This document shows positions 1 through 7,949 of a stretch of 64,000 bases of DNA, piece after piece. The notes under the pieces were generated by a model, which was given only the letters and a program-made list of their open reading frames with translations, searched no databases and was not told the DNA's origin. Origin of the DNA: Novosphingobium sp. SG751A (GTDB lineage: Bacteria > Pseudomonadota > Alphaproteobacteria > Sphingomonadales > Sphingomonadaceae); contig NZ_JABGCB010000008.1 in assembly GCF_013149295.1 (NCBI RefSeq), forward strand, positions 1 to 64,000, in the 5' to 3' direction. A program made the position numbers and the translations under genes. Numbering within the stretch: the first letter of the stretch is position 1; every line of letters begins with the position of its first letter.

Positions 1-263
1 ATCGTGACCGGCCCGCGGCGCCAATAGGCTCCGCGATAAAGATACTGCCAGATATCCTCGGAATTGCGCGGGTCCATGCCGATAAGGCACGGAATCACAT
101 GGTCTTCCAGATAGCTGACAACCGCCTTTTCGCGGCCGTTGAGCGTCGCGTCGCCGATGCCGTAGACGCCCTGATCGGTCTCGATCTTGAGCGTGACGAA
201 GTTGCGACCCGGGCAGGTGACGATGACGCGGGCGGAGGTGATTTTCATGGGAGCGGTGCTCAT
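1..263 (-). CDS. manD: D-mannonate dehydratase (enolase superfamily), N-terminal part only
   Basis: The reverse strand reads 87 residues from an ATG at 263 (a second ATG at 248 begins the usual MKIT start of the family) and runs off the left edge. The fragment contains [23 protein letters not shown] and [18 protein letters not shown], the N-terminal capping domain typical of ManD/RspA-type acid-sugar dehydratases and very close to the characterised Novosphingobium aromaticivorans enzyme as I remember it. That enzyme converts D-mannonate to 2-keto-3-deoxygluconate in hexuronate breakdown. The catalytic barrel lies outside the window, so activity cannot be judged. It is divergent from a FadR-type regulator and sits beside pectin genes, which fits uronate catabolism. 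No strong ribosome binding site marks either start. Confidence 0.88.
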   Translation of the reverse strand, partial: MSTAPMKITSARVIVTCPGRNFVTLKIETDQGVYGIGDATLNGREKAVVSYLEDHVIPCLIGMDPRNSEDIWQYLYRGAYWRRGPVT

Positions 264-279
264 GGGGATAATGTTCCCG

Positions 280-318
280 AATTGGTCTGCTTGTGCTAGA
301 GAAGACTCTTGACCAATT
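280..318. promoter_or_regulatory. Inverted repeat AATTGGTC / GACCAATT between divergent genes
   Basis: AATTGGTC at 280-287 and its exact reverse complement GACCAATT at 311-318 lie between manD and the GntR/FadR-type gene. The half-site AATTGGT matches the half-site known for the hexuronate repressors UxuR/ExuR (a TTGGT..ACCAA palindrome), but here the halves are about three helical turns apart instead of adjacent. A looser TTGG..TCAA palindrome follows at 323-335. A role as operator of the adjacent regulator is inferred. Confidence 0.45.
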
Positions 319-377
319 TGAGTTGGCCTGTCAATTTCTAATTAAGCGGTAAGGCCATTTCGCGGAAGGTGACCTCA

Positions 378-1148
378 ATGAATGATACCAGTCCAGTGCA
401 GGCCAGTCCCACACAGGAACGCCTCTATCAGGACCTTGCGCGGCGTTTGATGGATGAACTTGTCAGCGGCCGCTATGAAGTGGGCGACCGACTGCCGGCC
501 GAGCGCGAATTATCAGCGCAATTCAACGTCTCACGCCCCACCGTGCGCGAAGCGGTGATCGCCTTGGAAGTGCAGGGGCTGGTTGAGGTCCGCGTGGGTT
601 CGGGCGCCTATGTCAAGCGCCTGCCCGGCAAGGGCGACATCCCCGGCTTCAACATTTCCGCCTTCGAACTGACCGAGGCGCGCCTGTTGTTCGAGGGCGA
701 GGCCGCCGCGCTGGCCGCGACCACCATCACCGAGGAAGGTCTGGCAGAACTGGCCGCATTGGTCGAGGAGATCGAGAGCGAGAACAGCAACCCGCATGGC
801 ACGGAAAAGGCCGACCGCGCGTTCCATCTGGCCATCGCGCGGGCCACGCGCAATGCGGCCGTGGCCGAGGCGGTCGAGCGCCTCTGGTCCTTGCGCGCGG
901 ATTCGCCCGAGAGCGCGCTGCTGCACGAAAAGGCCCGCAGCGCCAACATCAAGCCCGTGGTCGAGGAGCACACCGCCGTCCTCGAAGCCCTGCGCGCCCG
1001 CGATCCCGCCGCCGCCCGCGCCGCCATGCGCACCCACCTCGCCTCCGTCCTCGACAGCCTCCTCTTCGCCACCGAGGAAAAGGCCATCGCCGAAGCTCGT
1101 CGCGCATCTCAGGCGCGAAGAGATCGGTATACTAAAGCTACCAGTTGA
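378..1148 (+). CDS. GntR/FadR-family transcriptional regulator
   Basis: 256 residues from the ATG at 378, chosen because GGAAGG at 364-369 is well spaced before it; a GTG at 369 would overlap that site. The N-terminal winged helix-turn-helix contains LPAERELSAQFNVSRPTVREA (about residues 39-59) and VEVRVGSGAYV. The C-terminal FCD domain shows the expected acidic/histidine ligand pattern (DRAFHLAIA, EEHTAVLEAL, MRTHLASV), so it probably senses a small acid through a metal. Relatives of this kind (UxuR, ExuR) repress hexuronate genes; divergence from D-mannonate dehydratase supports that role. The exact effector is unknown. The final 20 or so residues are basic and poorly conserved. Confidence 0.9.
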   Translation: MNDTSPVQASPTQERLYQDLARRLMDELVSGRYEVGDRLPAERELSAQFNVSRPTVREAVIALEVQGLVEVRVGSGAYVKRLPGKGDIPGFNISAFELTEARLLFEGEAAALAATTITEEGLAELAALVEEIESENSNPHGTEKADRAFHLAIARATRNAAVAEAVERLWSLRADSPESALLHEKARSANIKPVVEEHTAVLEALRARDPAAARAAMRTHLASVLDSLLFATEEKAIAEARRASQARRDRYTKATS

Positions 1149-1176
1149 GCGTTGCATTCGGGCGGGGTGATTGTAC

Positions 1177-1203
1177 GATATATGGATAGTAATTCCATAT
1201 ATC
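1177..1203. promoter_or_regulatory. Perfect 10-bp inverted repeat before the GH28 gene
   Basis: GATATATGGA (1177-1186), 7-base spacer, TCCATATATC (1194-1203), ending one base before the GGAGG ribosome binding site of the GH28 gene. A related arrangement (ATATATGGAT ... CATATCGGA) overlaps the promoter of the TonB receptor at 3516-3545. This is probably an operator; an RNA hairpin over the translation start is the alternative. Confidence 0.5.
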
Positions 1204-1212
1204 GGAGGATTC

Positions 1213-2595
1213 GTGACTCATCCCAACCGGCGTGAAGCCATCGCGGGGCTGGCCTTGGTGCCTTTGCTGAGCGGGGCTGCGGCCCCCGCATTGCGCATGG
1301 AGCAGGTGAGTATAAAGGCGCCGTTTCCGATGGAGCCGATTGCAGTGCCGGATTTCACTGCGGCGCCGCGCTTTTCGATCACCCGGTTCGGCGCGCGTCC
1401 TGCCGACCGGCGGCGCAACACGCAGGCCATCGCTCGCGCCGTGGCAGCGGCGAATAAGGTGCGCGGCGGGCGTGTGGTGGTCCCCGCCGGGACGTGGGAT
1501 GTGGGCGGCATCCGCCTGCTCAGCCATGTCGATCTGCATCTGGAGGAGGGAGCGACCTTGCTTTTCTCGCCCGATCCGGCCGATTATCTGCCCCCGGTGT
1601 CCAGCAGTTGGGAGGGTGTGGAATGCATGAATTATGCCCCGCTGATCTATGCTTATGACTGCGAAAACATTGCCATTTCCGGGCATGGCAAGGTGCAGGC
1701 GCGCATGGATGTGTGGCAGCAGTGGGCTGCGCGGCCCAAGGCGCATCTCGACGCGCTGATCGCGCTTTACCAGATGGCGCGTTCAGGCGTTCCGACCGAA
1801 CAGCGCGACATGACCAAAGGCCAGGCTCATCTGCGCCCGCAATTCATCCAGTTCAACCGTTGCCGCCATGCGTTGATCGAGGATATTTCAATTGAAAACA
1901 GCCCCTTCTGGACTGTGCACCTCTATCTTTCGCGCGACGTCGTGCTGCGCCGGGCCAATATCCGCGCGCGCGGCCATAACAATGACGGATGCGATCCGGA
2001 GATGAGCCAGAACGTGCTGATCGAGGATTGCCGCTTTGATCAGGGCGACGATGCGGTCTCCGTCAAATCGGGGCGTGAGGATGATGCATGGCGTCTGGCC
2101 ACGCCCGCGCGCAACATTGTGGTGCGGCGATGCCATGTGCGCAACGGGCATCAATTGATGGCCATCGGCAGCGAGTTGTCGGGCGGGGTGGAGAATGTCT
2201 GGGTGGACCAATGCCGTGTGTTTCAGGAGGTGCGCGGCGAAACCAACAGCGATTTCAATAATCTGCTTTATATCAAGACCAATGAGCGGCGGGGCGGTTT
2301 TGTGCGCGCAATCCATATGACCAATATTGCCGCAGGGGCGATCAAGGGCGGGGTGCTCTCTATTGAGACGGATGTGCTGTATCAATGGCGCACTTTGCTG
2401 CCCACCTATCAGCGTCGGTTGACGCCGATTGAGGGCGTGCATGTGTCGGGCGTCAAGGTAGCCGGCGCGGGTTTTCGCGTGAACATTAAGGCCGAGCGCG
2501 AAGCGCCGGTGCGCGATGTCACGCTGTCCGACATTGCCGTTGAAGGCGCGGCCGGGACCACGCTCGACAATGTTATGCATTTTTCAGACCATTAA
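1213..2595 (+). CDS. Exported GH28 polygalacturonase-like glycoside hydrolase
   Basis: 460 residues from the GTG at 1213, supported by GGAGG at 1204-1208. The start is followed by NRREAIAGLALVPLLSGAAA, a twin-arginine-like export signal. The body is a right-handed beta-helix with GH28 landmarks: NNDGCDPE (about residue 256, catalytic Asp), QGDDAVSVKSG (about 277), GHQLMAIGSE (about 312) and YIKT (about 352, equivalent of the RIK motif). GH28 enzymes hydrolyse alpha-1,4-galacturonic or rhamnogalacturonan linkages with inversion. A Tat-exported enzyme would act in the periplasm on oligomers brought in by the neighbouring TonB receptor. It has its own palindrome upstream, so it may be controlled separately from the regulator gene before it. 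It converges with the IclR gene, overlapping it by 4 bases. Exo- versus endo-action is not decidable here. Confidence 0.9.
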   Translation: MTHPNRREAIAGLALVPLLSGAAAPALRMEQVSIKAPFPMEPIAVPDFTAAPRFSITRFGARPADRRRNTQAIARAVAAANKVRGGRVVVPAGTWDVGGIRLLSHVDLHLEEGATLLFSPDPADYLPPVSSSWEGVECMNYAPLIYAYDCENIAISGHGKVQARMDVWQQWAARPKAHLDALIALYQMARSGVPTEQRDMTKGQAHLRPQFIQFNRCRHALIEDISIENSPFWTVHLYLSRDVVLRRANIRARGHNNDGCDPEMSQNVLIEDCRFDQGDDAVSVKSGREDDAWRLATPARNIVVRRCHVRNGHQLMAIGSELSGGVENVWVDQCRVFQEVRGETNSDFNNLLYIKTNERRGGFVRAIHMTNIAAGAIKGGVLSIETDVLYQWRTLLPTYQRRLTPIEGVHVSGVKVAGAGFRVNIKAEREAPVRDVTLSDIAVEGAAGTTLDNVMHFSDH

Positions 2596-3374
2596 GGCCG
2601 CCAGCCAATCGCCGCACTGACATCGTCGGCGCATTGTTTGACCTTGTCGGCCAGATCGCCTGCAATGTCATCGGTCAGATAATGGGCGGCGCTGGCGATG
2701 CTGATGGCCACGCAGATCGCACCGCGCGCATTGCGCACCGGGGCGGCGATGGAGCGCACACCGTCGCCCAATTCGCTGTCATGGCGCACAAGGCCTTCTT
2801 CCTTGTAGGCGCGCATCCTTGTCAGGAAATCCTCCAGATCGGCCTCGGTCCCGCTGTCAGCGTGGGCTTGTTTCCAGAGCTTTTTCCAGCTGGCTTCGCT
2901 GTCATCCAGCATCAGTGCCTTGCCAAGGCCCGTCTCCGCAATCGGGCGGCGGTCTCCCGGCGCTGTGGCCACGCGCAGGCGCTGGCGCCCGGTCACGCGT
3001 TCGAGATGGCGCGACCAATTGCCTTCGCGGTTGCCGATGAAGACGCAAAATCCGGTCTGGGCCGATAGTGCCTCCATGCGGGGGCGGGCGATGCGGACAT
3101 AATCAGTCTGCTCGCTGGCCAGCACTCCCAACTGCAGCAATTTTGGCCCCAGTGCAAAGCCGTCAGGCGTCACGGCCAGATAGTCGCGCGTGCGCAGCGC
3201 ATGGGCCAGACGATGCGCGGTGGTGCGGTTCATGCCCAGTTTACGCGCCAGATCGACCGCGCGGATCGGCCCGTCGATTACCTCGTCCAGGATGTCGAGC
3301 GCGCGCATCAGCGTTTGCGCACCCTTTACGGTGTTGCTGTCCGGTGTGGTTTCCTGAGTGTCGTCGTCGGCCAT
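2592..3374 (-). CDS. IclR-family transcriptional regulator
   Basis: 260 residues. The N-terminal winged helix (about residues 18-75) contains VKGAQTLMRALDILDEV and the recognition-helix segment LGMNRTTAHRLAHAL. The effector domain (about 90-255) has ARPRMEALSAQTGFCVFIGNR, GLGKALML, and the closing VRNARGAICVAISIAS typical of the family. IclR proteins of pectin clusters (for example KdgR) respond to pectin breakdown intermediates; here it sits between a GH28 gene and a divergent TonB receptor, which suggests control of this locus. Candidate sites are the AT-rich motifs at 1177-1203, 3496-3504 and 3516-3545. The link between the protein and those motifs is inference. Confidence 0.93.
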   Translation of the reverse strand: MADDDTQETTPDSNTVKGAQTLMRALDILDEVIDGPIRAVDLARKLGMNRTTAHRLAHALRTRDYLAVTPDGFALGPKLLQLGVLASEQTDYVRIARPRMEALSAQTGFCVFIGNREGNWSRHLERVTGRQRLRVATAPGDRRPIAETGLGKALMLDDSEASWKKLWKQAHADSGTEADLEDFLTRMRAYKEEGLVRHDSELGDGVRSIAAPVRNARGAICVAISIASAAHYLTDDIAGDLADKVKQCADDVSAAIGWRP

Positions 3375-3495
3375 GGGCTGCTTTTAGATCCTTTTGGCGC
3401 GAAAGCAATGCGGTGTGCGCAATGTGAAACATGGGGGCGGTGTGTGCAAAATGCAACAGGGGCGGATTTCCGTAAAAATTCATAGCAATGTCCCG

Positions 3496-3553
3496 CAATA
3501 TGAAATTTGCTTGCAATATATGGATTGACGCGCTCACATATCGGACTTATCCA
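3496..3553 (+). promoter_or_regulatory. Promoter and operator-like motifs of the first TonB receptor
   Basis: TTGACG (3525-3530) and TATCCA (3548-3553) are separated by 17 bases and could be a sigma-70 promoter. CAATATGAA at 3496-3504 lies just upstream; the same 9-mer occurs before the second receptor (27744) and, inverted, between the permease and PL22 genes (17833). ATATATGGAT (3516-3525) and CATATCGGA (3537-3545) resemble the arms of the palindrome before GH28 at 1177-1203 and would overlap the -35 and spacer, as a repressor site would. Confidence 0.45.
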
Positions 3554-3615
3554 TCATGCCAACGGGACGCCCGTTGCCGTAAATCCGGCAAGCAGAGGCA
3601 GGGCCCGCACATGGG

Positions 3616-6558
3616 ATGATGGAGGGTACTTTGGGGCAGATTTCAGCACACTTGCGTCTGGCGACATCCGGGTTGGCGATCATCGTAGCAGGGCTTGCCG
3701 CCGGCGCGCAGGCTCAAACGCCGACAACGCCCGCGCCCGCCAAGGGTGATGAACAGACGATCATCGTCACCGGTTTCCGCACCTCGCTGGCCGCCGCGCT
3801 GAATGAAAAGCGCGCGTCGGCCGCCGCCATCGACACGATCAAGGCCGAGGACGTGGGCAAGTTTCCCGACTCCAACCTTGCCGAATCCATGCAGCGGGTG
3901 CCCGGTATCGCACTGGCGCGCGGCGATGGCGGCGAGGGCAAGAACATCTCGGTGCGTGGCCTTGGGGCGGCCTTCACCCGCGTTCGCCTGAACGGCATGG
4001 AAGGCACCGCGCAAACCGGTTCGTCCGACATTTACGGCGCGGGCAATACGGGCCGCAGCTTCGACTTCAACGTCTTCCCGACCGAGATTTTCTCCGAACT
4101 GGCCGTGCGCAAGACACCCTCGGCCGATGTGGAAGAAGGCTCATTGGGCGCGACAGTTGACCTTAAGGCCCCCCATCCGCTCGATTTCCACAAGACCTTT
4201 GTCGCCACCGTTTCGGCCAAGGGCGTGTGGAATGAGGTCAGCAAAAAGCTCGATCCGCGCTTCTCTGTACTGCTGTCCAAGCAGAATGAGGAGGGTACGT
4301 TCGGCGTGCTCGCCACGGCCAGCTATAGCCACCGCAACATCCGCGAAGTGGGCTATTCGGCGGTCAACATCCTGCCCACCTACGTCAATGGCGGCTTCTG
4401 CTCGCCGGTTGGCTATGCCACGCAGAACCCGGCCACCAATGCGGCCAAGGGCACGGATGCGGCCAATTGTTCGACCGGCAATCCGCGCACGGGGTCCACG
4501 GCGGCCTATAATCTGATCCAGTCGCTGACCGGCCCTTCGGGGCAGGCGGGCGGCGGCGTGTTCCTGCCGCGCATCCCGCGCTATCTTAATTCGCGTCAGG
4601 ATGCAGAGCGTATGGGCGGTTCGCTCGCCCTGCAATGGAAGCCCGACGATGCCACGGAAATCACCTTCGACGCACTGTTCTCGCGCTATAAGGTGACGCG
4701 CTGGGACAATTATATCGACGCGCTCTCCTTTGCGCGCAACAGCAGCAACAATGGGCAGCCGATGGTGTCGGTGGTCGATCTCTCGGTCAAGCCCAATGGT
4801 TCGCTGCTCTATGGCCTGTTCAACGGGGTGGACCTGCGCTCGGAAAGCCTGCGCGACAAATTCACCACCACCTTCGGCCAAGCCAATCTGAACATCCATC
4901 ACAAGTTCACCGACCATCTGACCATTGATGTGATGGCGGGCTATTCCAAGTCGATCTTTGACAATCCCGAGCGTCTGACGGTCAATCTGGATGCCATCGA
5001 CACGCCCGGATATTCGATTGACTTCCGCGGCGGCGGTTCGATCCCGGTCATGAAATATGGCATCGACGTGTCGAACCCGGCCAATTTCAACTATGCGCCG
5101 GGCCGCGCGGACGGCACCGTGCTGGGCAATTTCAACACGCGCAATTGGAAGGTGACGACCGACAACTATACGTTCGAGGCCAATTCCACCTATGAATTCA
5201 ACGATGCGTTCAAGCTGAAGGGCGGGGCGCAATATCGCCAGAGCGCATTCAAGAACCGCGTGCTGGGCGTGGCTCCCGCCAATCAGGCAACCACGGCGCT
5301 GCCCGCCGGCGCCTCGGTGGCCGATTTCACCTATCAGATCACGGGCCTCAACAATCTGCTGATCCCCGGCGCGCTTTCCAGCTTTATTGCCACCGATATC
5401 GACAAGTGGAAGCAGACCGTCGGCTTCAACAATTTCGCCTTCTGCGGCGTGGAATGCGGCAATGGCTCGCCCGAAGTGCGCGAAGAGGAAAAGTCGGCCT
5501 TCCTGATGGGGCAATTCAACCTGCCCGACACGCTGCCGATCCCGATCCGGGGTGACATTGGCGTGCGCTTCGTCAACACCACCCAGCACACGGTTGGTTA
5601 TGTGCCGACCAATGCGGCGGCCGGTTCGGCCTATCCCACGGTGGCGATCCCGGCGATTGTGGACCGCTCGTATAATGACTGGCTGCCCTCGGCCAATCTG
5701 GTGCTGGAATTCACGCCGCATCTGCTGGGCCGATTGTCCGCGGCCAAGGTGATGAGCCGTCCGGAACTGGGCGTGTTGCCCTCGGGCGGATCGGTCAATG
5801 CCGTCACGCGCACGGCCACCATCGGCAACCCCTATCTCGACCCGATCCGCGCAACGACCTATGACGCGGCGCTGGAATGGTATTTCCGCCCCGGCTCGCT
5901 GCTTTCGGTGGCCTATTTCCACAAGGATATCAGCACCTACATCCAGTCGGTCAGCAGCCTCGTGCCCTATAACACGCTGGGCCTGCCCAATTCGCTGCTG
6001 ACCACGGCGGGCACACAGCCGACCGATCTGTTCACCGTGACGCGCTCGGTCAACACCAAGGGCGGGCCGCTCAACGGGTTCGAGGTCAATCTGCAATTGC
6101 CCTTCACCTTCCTGCGCGGTTTTGCCAAGGACTTCGGTCTGCTGGCCAATTACACCCATGTTTCGTCCAAGGTGAATTACGTGCTGCAATCGAGCGGCGG
6201 CGCAGCCACGCTTTCGACCACGGCCAATCTGGTCAACATGTCGCCCGATACGGCCAGCGGCACGCTCTATTACGAAAACCGCAAGTTCAGCATTCGCGGC
6301 ACGATCAACTATCGCGGCCCCTTCATCCGCCAGATCCCCTCGGGCGCAAATGACAGCGACATTCTGGGCAATCACGCCACGACCTTTGTGGACGCCTCGT
6401 TCAGCTACAATCTGATGAAGGACATCAAGTTCACCATCGAAGGTCAGAACCTGACCGATGAGCATAACACGCTCTATATAGACAGCGGCCGTCAGGATCC
6501 TTTGTTCAACACCCGCACGGGCCGCACGATCACCGTGGGCGTGAACGCCAAGTTCTAA
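3616..6558 (+). CDS. TonB-dependent outer-membrane receptor (pectin locus, first copy)
   Basis: Up to 980 residues. ATG at 3616 or 3619 are possible starts, but GGAGGG at 3621-3626 would place initiation at TTG 3631; either way a hydrophobic signal ending GAQAQ follows. The TonB-box/plug start reads EQTIIVTGFRTSLAAALNEK, then EDVGKFPDSNLAESMQRVPGI and ISVRGLG, typical of the Xanthomonas/Caulobacter-type receptors used for plant oligosaccharides. The long beta-barrel ends in the aromatic signature NAKF with terminal Phe. It probably imports rhamnogalacturonan or galacturonan oligomers into the periplasm for the enzymes around it. A strong terminator follows at once, so it is probably monocistronic. 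The substrate is inferred only from neighbours. Confidence 0.93.
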   Translation: MMEGTLGQISAHLRLATSGLAIIVAGLAAGAQAQTPTTPAPAKGDEQTIIVTGFRTSLAAALNEKRASAAAIDTIKAEDVGKFPDSNLAESMQRVPGIALARGDGGEGKNISVRGLGAAFTRVRLNGMEGTAQTGSSDIYGAGNTGRSFDFNVFPTEIFSELAVRKTPSADVEEGSLGATVDLKAPHPLDFHKTFVATVSAKGVWNEVSKKLDPRFSVLLSKQNEEGTFGVLATASYSHRNIREVGYSAVNILPTYVNGGFCSPVGYATQNPATNAAKGTDAANCSTGNPRTGSTAAYNLIQSLTGPSGQAGGGVFLPRIPRYLNSRQDAERMGGSLALQWKPDDATEITFDALFSRYKVTRWDNYIDALSFARNSSNNGQPMVSVVDLSVKPNGSLLYGLFNGVDLRSESLRDKFTTTFGQANLNIHHKFTDHLTIDVMAGYSKSIFDNPERLTVNLDAIDTPGYSIDFRGGGSIPVMKYGIDVSNPANFNYAPGRADGTVLGNFNTRNWKVTTDNYTFEANSTYEFNDAFKLKGGAQYRQSAFKNRVLGVAPANQATTALPAGASVADFTYQITGLNNLLIPGALSSFIATDIDKWKQTVGFNNFAFCGVECGNGSPEVREEEKSAFLMGQFNLPDTLPIPIRGDIGVRFVNTTQHTVGYVPTNAAAGSAYPTVAIPAIVDRSYNDWLPSANLVLEFTPHLLGRLSAAKVMSRPELGVLPSGGSVNAVTRTATIGNPYLDPIRATTYDAALEWYFRPGSLLSVAYFHKDISTYIQSVSSLVPYNTLGLPNSLLTTAGTQPTDLFTVTRSVNTKGGPLNGFEVNLQLPFTFLRGFAKDFGLLANYTHVSSKVNYVLQSSGGAATLSTTANLVNMSPDTASGTLYYENRKFSIRGTINYRGPFIRQIPSGANDSDILGNHATTFVDASFSYNLMKDIKFTIEGQNLTDEHNTLYIDSGRQDPLFNTRTGRTITVGVNAKF

Positions 6559-6592
6559 CAGTTCCTCCCTACACGCTCCCCCGCGTGTTTCG

Positions 6593-6628
6593 GGGCCGCC
6601 GGACGAGGCATCCGGCGGCCCTTTTTTT
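6593..6628 (+). terminator. Rho-independent terminator after the first TonB receptor
   Basis: An 11-bp perfect stem, GGGCCGCCGGA (6593-6603) with TCCGGCGGCCC (6611-6621), has a 7-base loop and is followed by seven T (6622-6628). It ends transcription from the receptor gene; the T-run overlaps the stop codon of the convergent CE12 gene by two bases. Confidence 0.95.
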
Positions 6629-7862
6629 AATTCCCCAGCGGGCGTTGCGAAGAAGTCAGCGCACTGGGCGGGATGGCGACATTTTCCGGGCGGGCAGGAT
6701 CGAAAGGGGCCGATGTGATATGCGGGGCCAGCGCAGGAATAGCGGCGCGGATGCCATCGGCGATGATGCGCGCGGTCATCCATGCGCCCCATGCGTTGTA
6801 ATGCGTTTTGTCGCGGCCTTCGTCATTGAACATGGCCGGTGCGCGATCCGGCCCCAACGCTTCGTACAGAGTGACGCTGGCGCGGTTGAGGTCGATCAGG
6901 GGAACATGCATATCGGCGGCCATTTCCCGCATCACGGCCGGATAGTCGCCCAGCGAAGGGATGATCCGCCCGCCCGCATCGAAATTGCGCCGCTCCGGGC
7001 TGGTGACCAGAACCGGTGTGGCCCCCCGCCGCCGCGCCTCGGCCATATAGGCGTTGAGGTAAGCGTGGTAGGTGGTCCTCGCCTCGGCATAGGTCTGGGG
7101 CCATTGGGACTTTTGGTCGTTATGGCCGAACTGGATGAACAGATAATCGCCCGGTCTGATCAGGCTCAGCACCTTGTCCAGCCGCAGGTCGGCGAGGAAG
7201 GATTTGAGCGTCGCCCCGCTTTCGGCATAATTGGCCACCGCTACCGTATCATCCAGCATCAGCGGCAGGATCTGGCCCCAACTGGCGGTGGGCTCACGCG
7301 GGTGATCGGCCACCATGGAATCGCCGACGAGGAAGATGGTCGGCCCCTGCGCGGGTTCGACTGTCACGGATCGCACGGCGCGCGCGCCCAGAAACTCCAG
7401 CGTCAGCCGGTCGTCCCAGTTGCGTTGCGCCGCCTGATCGGGACGCAGGCGGACATGATCGCCCCCCGGCGCATTTTCGGGCACCGCGCCAAGGCTCGCA
7501 TTGTGAACATGGACGATAAAGCGCCGGGTCATGCTTTGCCCCCGTGCTGTGGCGACGTTCAGCACCATGAGGCGACGGTTCTCGGCCTTGACCGTGGTTT
7601 GGCCTGCGCTTTTGTCGCTGCCCAGATCGAGCGTGATGCGCCAGTTGCCCTCGGGCACAGGCAGGGACAGGGCGCCATCGCTTTCATAGCCGGCCCCATC
7701 ATAACCATCGGCGCCGGGGGTATAGGGCGCGCCGGGCGCAATCGCGCTTTCCCCGCTGCGCGCCGGGCCGTCGAGGCGCCACACGCGCGCGGTTTGAGCA
7801 TGGGCGGGCGGGGGCATCATGCCGGCGCCCATTGCGGCCAGAAGCAGGGACAATCGTGCCAT
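6627..7862 (-). CDS. CE12-type rhamnogalacturonan acetylesterase with extra N-terminal domain
   Basis: 411 residues from the ATG at 7862 (AAGGAGAT upstream). A signal peptide ends near PPAHAQ. Residues about 25-170 form an additional beta-rich domain, consistent with a carbohydrate-binding-like fold. The SGNH/GDSL esterase core follows: FLVGDSM (catalytic Ser about 182), NYAESGATLKSF (block II), QFGHND (about 246-249, block III) and DKTHYN near residue 350 with the catalytic Asp/His. CE12 enzymes remove acetyl groups from galacturonate in rhamnogalacturonan. It is divergent from the GH51 arabinofuranosidase gene and shares its promoter region, so both probably respond to the same signal. A second, shorter CE12 lies at 15497-16297. 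Confidence 0.88.
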   Translation of the reverse strand: MARLSLLLAAMGAGMMPPPAHAQTARVWRLDGPARSGESAIAPGAPYTPGADGYDGAGYESDGALSLPVPEGNWRITLDLGSDKSAGQTTVKAENRRLMVLNVATARGQSMTRRFIVHVHNASLGAVPENAPGGDHVRLRPDQAAQRNWDDRLTLEFLGARAVRSVTVEPAQGPTIFLVGDSMVADHPREPTASWGQILPLMLDDTVAVANYAESGATLKSFLADLRLDKVLSLIRPGDYLFIQFGHNDQKSQWPQTYAEARTTYHAYLNAYMAEARRRGATPVLVTSPERRNFDAGGRIIPSLGDYPAVMREMAADMHVPLIDLNRASVTLYEALGPDRAPAMFNDEGRDKTHYNAWGAWMTARIIADGIRAAIPALAPHITSAPFDPARPENVAIPPSALTSSQRPLGN

Positions 7863-7949
7863 GGAACAAACATCTCCTTACCCATCTTGATTTTCTATAT
7901 GTGAAATCTATTCTCACAATGTACGTAACATAAAGGTCAGGGAGAGACC
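7863..7949. promoter_or_regulatory. Divergent promoter region, CE12 / GH51
   Basis: The 87 bases between the two starts contain ribosome binding sites for both genes and, at about 7906-7924, TGTGA and TCACA arms separated by 9 bases, close to the middle of the region. The spacing is wrong for a classical CRP site (6 bases), so another dimeric regulator is more likely. No clear -35/-10 pair stands out. Confidence 0.35.

Noticed and set aside
4141..6792. A very long open frame (over 880 codons) antisense to the first TonB receptor
   Set aside because: It is Arg/His/Gly-rich with no recognisable domain and mirrors the codon bias of the receptor gene; long antisense frames are common in GC-rich DNA. 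Similar ones at 21274-23544, 39507-41462 and 43386-45275 were rejected for the same reason.
7906..7924. CRP/FNR-type site between CE12 and GH51
   Set aside because: TGTGA and TCACA are present but separated by 9 bases instead of 6, and the flanks do not fit; kept only as an unspecified dyad.
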